Positions 5,618 to 9,729 of a DNA stretch of 12,882 bases are shown here, piece by piece (position 1 is the stretch's first letter; the number at the start of each line of letters is the position of its first letter). This DNA is from JBBTQJ01 sp038065755 (GTDB lineage Bacteria > Patescibacteriota > Minisyncoccia > Minisyncoccales > Staskawiczbacteraceae), in the NCBI GenBank assembly GCA_038065755.1, contig JBBTQJ010000006.1, positions 1 to 12,882 of the forward strand, given 5' to 3'. The notes beneath the pieces were generated by a model. That model ran no database searches. It saw only the letters and a list, made by a program, of their open reading frames with translations, and was not told the origin of the DNA. A program made the position numbers and the translations under genes.

Positions 5618-5857
5618 CTAATTTTTTAATCCAATGGCCCTGCGGAGTTCTTCGGCACCCACCGAACTTTCTGAAAATAATTCGGCTAATGCCATATCAA
5701 TATGATATTTCTCTACCCTGTAAATAATTTCCTTAGGAGAAGATTGCCTCTCTGCGTTTTCTGCCGCTCTTCTCATTGCTATTGCGCGAATCTCTTGTAA
5801 TTTTCCTTCTAAATACCGGAAAGAGTCAATAGGAAAATCTTCTTTTTTTTCACCCAT
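5618..5857 (-). CDS. Small helical protein of unknown function
   Basis: I do not recognise this 79-residue protein. It is charged and predicted to be mostly helical, soluble and without cysteines or a signal peptide. Residues about 13-37 (YLEGKLQEIRAIAMRRAAENAE) form a long amphipathic helix; a later part reads VEKYHIDMALAELFSESSVGAEELRRAIGLKN, two helices with a turn at SSVG. That it is a real gene is supported by AAGGAG 7 nt before the ATG, a candidate promoter, a leader hairpin and a strong terminator on the same strand. It is the only minus-strand gene between 1210 and 9151 and sits next to the repeat-bracketed PaaX/Cas2-like unit. A small regulator or antitoxin-like partner is conceivable, but nothing in the sequence shows it. 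Confidence 0.75.
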   Translation of the reverse strand: MGEKKEDFPIDSFRYLEGKLQEIRAIAMRRAAENAERQSSPKEIIYRVEKYHIDMALAELFSESSVGAEELRRAIGLKN

Positions 5858-5864
5858 TGCTAAA

Positions 5865-5870
5865 CTCCTT
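5865..5870 (-). promoter_or_regulatory. Shine-Dalgarno site of the 79-codon gene
   Basis: AAGGAG on the minus strand, 7 nt before the ATG at 5857. Together with rimI, this makes both minus-strand genes SD-led while plus-strand genes are not. Confidence 0.75.
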
Positions 5871-5890
5871 ATTTGAAGACTTAAAGAATA

Positions 5891-5945
5891 AAATAGAGGG
5901 ATATTCCTCTATTTATATTTTTATCATACATAATAAAAAAAATCA
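5891..5945 (-). promoter_or_regulatory. Candidate promoter and leader hairpin of the 79-codon gene
   Basis: Minus strand: TTGATT (plus 5941-5946), 17-bp spacer, TAAAAA (plus 5918-5923). Just downstream, AAATAGAGG (5891-5899) and CCTCTATTT (5906-5914) form a perfect 9-bp inverted repeat covering the expected transcript start, so it could be an operator or a 5'-end stem. The -10 match is weak. Confidence 0.4.
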
Positions 5946-6004
5946 ATGCTTGGCAGAAATTAATGTTTGATTAAATAGAATATTATTAAATAGAACATCG
6001 GGCG

Positions 6005-6034
6005 TTGCGAGAAATTATTTTTTTGTGTTAAAAT
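6005..6034 (+). promoter_or_regulatory. Candidate promoter of dprA
   Basis: TTGCGA (6005-6010), 18-bp spacer, TAAAAT (6029-6034). The leader to the ATG at 6072 would be about 30 nt and is almost only A and T near the start codon, with no Shine-Dalgarno site. Confidence 0.45.
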
Positions 6035-6071
6035 ATAAGCAGTAAGCTATCTGAATAAAAAAATAAAAAAA

Positions 6072-6944
6072 ATGGAGAAGGTTGTTGAAATAGAAGATGA
6101 AAAATATCCAGAGTTGTTAAAAAAAATCGGCAGTCAGGCGCCTAAAAAATTGTATTACAAAGGCGATTGGAATAATGCTCTTTTTAATAATTGTCTGGCA
6201 GTGGTGGGCTCAAGGCGTTTAACTAATTACGGGAAAAGAATAACAGAACAATTTGTGACAGAAATAGCGGCCTCGGGAATTACTATTGTTTCGGGATTTA
6301 TGTACGGCGGAGACGAAGCGGCCCACTCGTCGGCTGTAAGGGCTGGCGGAAAAACCATTGCTGTAATGCCTTGCGGAATAGACTTGATACACCCGGCAGA
6401 ACAGGAAGAACTTTATAATGAAATTTTAAAAAACAACGGTTTAATTATTTCAGAATACGAAGGAAAGCTTTTGCCGGTTAGCTGGATGTATGCTAAAAGA
6501 AACAGAATAGTGGCGGGATTATCAAAAGCAATTTTAGTTGTAGAGGCCGGATTAAACAGCGGCACTCTAATTACAACAGGATACGCTAAAAAATACAACA
6601 GAAAAATATTTGCCGTGCCAGGTCCTATTACCAGTGAAGTTTCCAAAGGAACAATAAAACTGATAAAAGAGGGGGCAGAAATTGCCACAGAAGCAAAAGA
6701 TATTTTAAAATTTTTCAAAATAGAAGGACTTCCGATGTCGCACAAAAATTGTGCGACATCGGAAGTCGCACGAGCTGATAGTTTGGAGCAGGCAATAATC
6801 AATCAATTAAAAATAGAGCCCATGGAAGCAGACACAATAGCCAGAACGCTTGGCGTATCGGCCGCAAAAATTGGAACAACTTTGTCTTTGATGCAACTAA
6901 AAGGGATAATTCAGCAGGAAGAAAATAAATATTATATTATATAA
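6072..6944 (+). CDS. dprA: DNA-processing protein DprA (Smf)
   Basis: A 290-residue DprA, the cytoplasmic protein that protects incoming single-stranded DNA during transformation and loads RecA on it. Seen: the Rossmann-like domain with VGSRR (45-49), SGFMYGGD (74-81; usual form SG-x-A-x-G-I-D), VMPCGID, RNRIVAGLS (about 142-150), VEAGLNSGTLIT and FAVPG; then a linker and a C-terminal winged-helix domain (about 236-290: LEQAIINQLK, then ADTIARTLGVS, and LMQLKGII). There is no N-terminal SAM domain, so the protein is shorter than the roughly 360-residue versions. The linker contains a 41-nt perfect hairpin in frame. The alanine of the SG motif is Met77, an uncommon change. comM follows 48 nt downstream, in line with a shared competence role. 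Confidence 0.95.
   Translation: MEKVVEIEDEKYPELLKKIGSQAPKKLYYKGDWNNALFNNCLAVVGSRRLTNYGKRITEQFVTEIAASGITIVSGFMYGGDEAAHSSAVRAGGKTIAVMPCGIDLIHPAEQEELYNEILKNNGLIISEYEGKLLPVSWMYAKRNRIVAGLSKAILVVEAGLNSGTLITTGYAKKYNRKIFAVPGPITSEVSKGTIKLIKEGAEIATEAKDILKFFKIEGLPMSHKNCATSEVARADSLEQAIINQLKIEPMEADTIARTLGVSAAKIGTTLSLMQLKGIIQQEENKYYII
6727..6767. repeat. 41-nt perfect palindrome inside dprA
   Basis: A 19-bp perfect stem (6727-6745 with 6749-6767) around an AAA loop. It falls in codons of residues about 219-232 (P-M-S-H-K-N-C-A-T-S-E-V), exactly in the linker between the two DprA domains. Its GC-rich arms differ from the surrounding AT-rich codons, which suggests insertion of a palindromic element that kept the frame open. 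Confidence 0.75.
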
Positions 6945-6962
6945 ATTAACTCGAACTAATTC

Positions 6963-6984
6963 GGCAAAAAAGTTTTTTTTTGCC
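6963..6984 (+). other. Hairpin 8 nt before the comM start
   Basis: GGCAAAAAA (6963-6971) pairs with TTTTTTGCC (6976-6984). It is not followed by a T run after the stem base, so it is not a classical terminator. The ATG of comM begins 8 nt after it, without a Shine-Dalgarno site. Confidence 0.6.
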
Positions 6985-6992
6985 TCGTTATC

Positions 6993-8555
6993 ATGTTGAT
7001 TAAAGTGGGGTCAACGGCAAACTTGGGGTTAGAAACAATAAAAGTTGACGTGGAAGTGAATTTGGCAAGCAGGGGATTGCCTGGTTTTGATATTGTTGGC
7101 TTGCCGGATAAAGCGGTTGACGAAAGCAAAGAAAGAGTAAGAGCGGCAATTTTAAGTTCTAATATTAATTTTCCGGCAAAAAAAATAACAGTAAATTTGG
7201 CGCCAGCCGATATTCCCAAAGAAGGATCCCTTTACGACCTGCCGATTGCTGTTGGAATTTTAAACAGTATTTTGCAGTTTCAAATACCAGACAAGTCATT
7301 ATTTTTAGGTGAGCTATCTTTTGACGGTTCTCTCAGACACACAAAAGGAGCTCTTTTGACCGCTCTTTTTGCCAAAGAATATGGATTTTCAAATCTTTTT
7401 GTGCCAAAGGACTCGGCTAACGAAGCCTCGGCTATAAAAGGAGTAAAAGTTTTTCCCATTGAAAATTTAACCCAACTTGCGGGTTATTTTTTAAAAAGAA
7501 AAAATATTGAGCCCGTTGTTTACAAAGAAATTTTAAATGAGCCGCTTGTTTCAGCTGAGTTTGATATGAAAGAAGTTTTAGGGCAGGAACAGGCAAAAAG
7601 GGCAATGGAAATTGCCGCGGCCGGAGGCCACAACATTATTATGGTAGGTTCCCCGGGGTCTGGTAAAACTATGCTGGCCAGAGCCTTGCCCGGCATATTG
7701 CCGCCTTTAAGCGAAATAGAATCGTTAGAAGTAACTAAAATATATTCTTCTGCTGGGAATATTCCAGCCGGAGGATCTTTAATTACTCGCAGGCAGTTTA
7801 GGGCGCCCCATCATACAGCTTCTTTGGCCGGCTTAATTGGGGGCGGTTCAAAACCGCATCCTGGCGAAATAAGTTTGGCGCACAGAGGAGTTTTATTTTT
7901 AGATGAATTTAGCGAATTTCCGCGTTATGTTTTGGAAGCCATGCGCCAACCCTTAGAAGACGGACATCTAACCATTTCCAGAAGCAAACAAAGAATAACA
8001 TATCCTGCAGATTTTATGCTGGTGGCTTCGGCCAATCCTTGCCCCTGCGGATATTTTAATCATCCTAAAAAAAATTGCGTTTGCGCCCTGCGTCAGATAA
8101 GAAAATATCAAAAAAGAATTTCAGGGCCTATTTTAGACAGAATTGATTTACATGTTGCTATTGCGCCGGTTGATACAATAGAATTTGAAGACAATCAAAA
8201 AAAATCCCAAATAATAGAATCTTCAGAAGCAATAAAGCAAAGAGTTGTTTTGGCTAGGCAAAAACAAGAAAAAAGATTTTCCGCTCTAGGCGGATTCGCC
8301 CCTAGCGGAGAAAAGGCCATTCAGTCAAACAGCCAAATGAAAAATATCCACATTAAAAAATATTGCAAACTAGAAAAAGATGTAGAAAATATTTTAAGGC
8401 AAGCAAGCATAAAATTTCAGCTTTCGGCGCGCTCTTATATGAAAATGATAAAGGTTGCCAGAACCATTGCCGACTTAGAGGGAGCTAAAGAAATAGCTAT
8501 TTCTCACATGGCCGAGGCTTTGCAATACAAATCAAAAATCTACGAGTCGGCATAG
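6993..8555 (+). CDS. comM: ComM / YifB family AAA+ helicase-like ATPase
   Basis: A 520-residue protein of the Mg-chelatase-like ComM family. ComM is a hexameric AAA+ motor that drives branch migration when transformed single-stranded DNA is recombined into the chromosome. Seen: the N-terminal Lon-protease-like fold typical of the family (GLPGFDIVGLPDKAVDESKERVRAA, NLAPADIPKEGS.YDLPIA); Walker A GSPGSGKT (219-226); the R-Q-F-R-APHHTAS motif; Walker B VLFLDEF (300-306); SANPCPCG with a Cys cluster; and the C-terminal helical domain SARSYMKMIKVARTIADLEG. The length is normal. An imperfect palindrome adds S-A-L-G-G-F-A-P-S-G-E near residue 430, in the variable linker before the C-terminal domain. 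The stop is TAG. It follows dprA and precedes yraN, a common neighbourhood. Confidence 0.95.
   Translation: MLIKVGSTANLGLETIKVDVEVNLASRGLPGFDIVGLPDKAVDESKERVRAAILSSNINFPAKKITVNLAPADIPKEGSLYDLPIAVGILNSILQFQIPDKSLFLGELSFDGSLRHTKGALLTALFAKEYGFSNLFVPKDSANEASAIKGVKVFPIENLTQLAGYFLKRKNIEPVVYKEILNEPLVSAEFDMKEVLGQEQAKRAMEIAAAGGHNIIMVGSPGSGKTMLARALPGILPPLSEIESLEVTKIYSSAGNIPAGGSLITRRQFRAPHHTASLAGLIGGGSKPHPGEISLAHRGVLFLDEFSEFPRYVLEAMRQPLEDGHLTISRSKQRITYPADFMLVASANPCPCGYFNHPKKNCVCALRQIRKYQKRISGPILDRIDLHVAIAPVDTIEFEDNQKKSQIIESSEAIKQRVVLARQKQEKRFSALGGFAPSGEKAIQSNSQMKNIHIKKYCKLEKDVENILRQASIKFQLSARSYMKMIKVARTIADLEGAKEIAISHMAEALQYKSKIYESA
8281..8308. repeat. Imperfect palindrome inside comM
   Basis: CCGCT...AGCGG outer arms and GGCG...CGCC inner arms surround ATTC-type centre bases, with an unpaired middle on each side. 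It is in frame, coding S-A-L-G-G-F-A-P-S-G, in a variable, lysine-rich linker. Its GC content stands out from the neighbouring codons. Confidence 0.5.
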
Positions 8556-8556
8556 C

Positions 8557-8637
8557 GGCAGAAATAAAAAATAATTTTTTGAACGCCACGCCCGCGGCCA
8601 ACCCGAACAAAAAATTATTTTTATTTCTGCCTTTTTT
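8557..8637 (+). terminator. Long-stem terminator-like hairpin between comM and yraN
   Basis: GGCAGAAATAAAAA... (8557-8581) pairs with 8608-8631 over about 24 bp with one bulged A. The 26-nt loop is GC-rich, against the AT-rich stem. Six T follow directly (8632-8637). By form it is an intrinsic terminator for comM, yet the yraN ATG lies 2 nt after the T run, so yraN needs read-through or another arrangement. Confidence 0.7.
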
Positions 8638-8639
8638 AC

Positions 8640-9017
8640 ATGAGCAAGCATAACGAAGTGGGAAAAATAGGAGAAGAACTTGCAAAGAAATTTTTGGAAA
8701 AACAGGGGTATAAAATAATAGAGCAAAATTATAAAACAAAATACGCCGAAATTGATTTAGTTGTCAGTCTGCCTGTGCGGGCAGATAAGCCAAAGAGTTT
8801 AATTTTTATAGAGGTAAGAACTAAAATTGGGGAAAGTTTTGGCAGTCCTGAAGAAACAATCAACAAAAAGAAAATGAGAAAGCTTTTAGGAAATGCCTCG
8901 TCTTATGCGGCTATTAAAAAATGGGAAGGCCCTTATAGAATAGACGCAATATGCATTGTTTTAAAACCGGATTATAGTATTATCCGCTTAAACCACTACG
9001 AAAATATTATTAATTGA
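8640..9017 (+). CDS. yraN: YraN / UPF0102 family predicted nuclease
   Basis: A 125-residue protein of the YraN family, which has a restriction-endonuclease-like fold; its cellular role is not settled, and a part in Holliday-junction or DNA repair steps has been proposed. Seen: VGKIGEELAKKFLEKQGYKII (7-27, with Glu12), then AEIDLVV with Asp39, IFIEVRT with Glu58 and Arg60, and a final RIDAICIV. The E-D-ExR set expected for the active site is intact. The ATG at 8640 is the only start that keeps the conserved N-terminal helix. Between the two core strands, residues 44-50 (LPVRADK) come from an in-frame palindromic repeat, lengthening a turn. The stop is TGA, evidence for the standard code. It follows comM after a terminator-like hairpin. 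Confidence 0.92.
   Translation: MSKHNEVGKIGEELAKKFLEKQGYKIIEQNYKTKYAEIDLVVSLPVRADKPKSLIFIEVRTKIGESFGSPEETINKKKMRKLLGNASSYAAIKKWEGPYRIDAICIVLKPDYSIIRLNHYENIIN
8769..8784 (+). repeat. In-frame palindromic repeat, copy 3
   Basis: CTGCCTGTGCGGGCAG, in the same codon phase as the copies at 3756 and 4266, gives L-P-V-R-A then D-K. Its two differences from copy 1 turn Watson-Crick pairs into G-U pairs, so the RNA stem is kept. It lies in the turn between the catalytic strands of YraN. Confidence 0.78.
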
Positions 9018-9113
9018 TAGGACAATAATAGATATCGTTAGGACATATTTTGCATAATCCCTAAAGCAAAACATCACAACTAAAACAAATTCAACCGCGT
9101 AAGTCGTGTAATT

Positions 9114-9148
9114 AAAAAAAAGGCATTCGCGAAACAAATGTCTTTTTT
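9114..9148. terminator. Bidirectional terminator between yraN and the ncRNA candidate
   Basis: AAAAAAGGCATT (9116-9127) pairs with AATGTCTTTTTT (9137-9148); one pair is G-U on plus and A-C on minus. T runs on both strands fit ending yraN (97 nt after its stop) and the minus-strand RNA at 9152-9444. Confidence 0.75.
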
Positions 9149-9151
9149 AGC

Positions 9152-9444
9152 GCTCTGATCTTTTATTAACCTTGAATTACGAAATGACCTTCAATTCTTT
9201 ATATTTTGGTTTTGGCTGCAAATTTGTAAAAACTCGTCGGCTTATACTCTGTATAAACCTCCTCGTTTTTCCAAGTTTTCGCTTCAAAACCAAAATAAAA
9301 TAATTCGGAAGGCATTTCGTAACTCAAGGTTTATTAAGATTCTAATAAAATATAGGTGGGTGTTCTCACGCTTGGGCCACGGCCTAAGCAAATATTGAAC
9401 TCCCTTTAAAAAAAATATACAGAATCTATTTTAAACATCAGAGC
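9152..9444 (-). ncRNA. Candidate structured noncoding RNA, about 290 nt, unknown class
   Basis: No protein gene fits 9018-9729. This part folds throughout: an outer stem joins both ends (9152-9159 with 9437-9444, 8 bp). One arm has 9337-9343/9421-9427 (7 bp), 9358-9365/9397-9404 (7 of 8 pairs) and 9370-9377/9382-9389 (8 bp). The other arm is a near-continuous helix of about 47 nt per side (9168-9214 with 9285-9331), topped by 9228-9233/9265-9270 and 9239-9247/9251-9259. Between those top stems the minus-strand RNA has a GAGGA/GACGA internal loop that can form tandem G-A pairs. Minus orientation is supported by G-U rather than A-C mismatches in two stems and by a promoter placing the 5' end at the outer stem; one stem favours plus. 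I see no RNase P, tmRNA or SRP hallmark. A 6S-like RNA or a remnant of a large inverted-repeat element remain possible. Confidence 0.55.
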
Positions 9445-9451
9445 TATTTTT

Positions 9452-9479
9452 ATTTTAACTCTTTAAAGACCCGTGTCAA
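9452..9479 (-). promoter_or_regulatory. Promoter of the ncRNA candidate
   Basis: Minus strand: perfect TTGACA (plus 9474-9479), 16-bp spacer, TAAAAT (plus 9452-9457). The expected start, near 9445, coincides with the first base of the outer stem. Confidence 0.65.
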
Positions 9480-9567
9480 GTATTAATTATTTTAAAAACA
9501 GTGGAATATTTACAGTGTTTTTTTGCCCTTTATTTTTTAACGAAGTTATTCACAGGTTAAGGCATTG

Positions 9568-9593
9568 TTGACAGCATTTTTTAATGATAAAAT
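9568..9593 (+). promoter_or_regulatory. Candidate promoter for the O-antigen-ligase/TPR gene
   Basis: TTGACA (9568-9573) and TAAAAT (9588-9593), the latter preceded by TGA in extended -10 fashion. The spacer is only 14 bp, so it may rely on the extended -10. The leader would be about 130 nt and contain two folded parts. Confidence 0.4.
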
Positions 9594-9601
9594 TAATGAA
9601 T

Positions 9602-9633
9602 AAAAACCCCGAATAAAGCGGGCAGAGTTTTTT
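9602..9633 (+). other. Terminator-like hairpin in the leader of the O-antigen-ligase/TPR gene
   Basis: AAAAAC (9602-9607) with GTTTTT (9627-9632) and CCG (9609-9611) with CGG (9619-9621), then a T run. If transcription starts near 9600 this would be an early terminator or attenuator; it may equally be a stray fold. Confidence 0.35.
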
Positions 9634-9664
9634 ATAAGTTAAAATAAAATTAAAATTAAAATTC

Positions 9665-9724
9665 ATCGGGTTAAATAATTTTGCTTTCAGCAAAATTAAA
9701 ATCCCGAAGGATTTTATTTAACCC
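9665..9724 (+). ncRNA. Structured leader element, copy 2 (three-way-junction-like)
   Basis: An outer stem GGGTTAAATAA (9668-9678) with TTATTTAACCC (9714-9724) encloses TTTTGCT/AGCAAAA (9679-9685 with 9689-9695, loop TTC) and AAAATCC/GGATTTT (9698-9704 with 9709-9715, loop CGAA). It starts like copy 1, ATCGG(A/G)TTAAATAATTTT, but has different stem bases, so the layout is kept while the sequence changes. TCGGG (9666-9670) can alternatively pair with CCCGA (9703-9707). It ends 5 nt before the ATG. Confidence 0.6.
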
Positions 9725-9729
9725 AATAA

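Noticed and set aside
9152..9444. RNase P RNA, tmRNA or SRP RNA
   Set aside because: I see no GAGGAAAGTCC-type core of RNase P RNA, no tRNA-like end with CCA for tmRNA, and no GGAAGG...AGCAGCC hairpin for SRP RNA on either strand.
9546..9554. DnaA box TTATTCACA as part of a replication origin
   Set aside because: It fits TTATNCACA, but it is a single site with no cluster and no dnaA or dnaN gene nearby.
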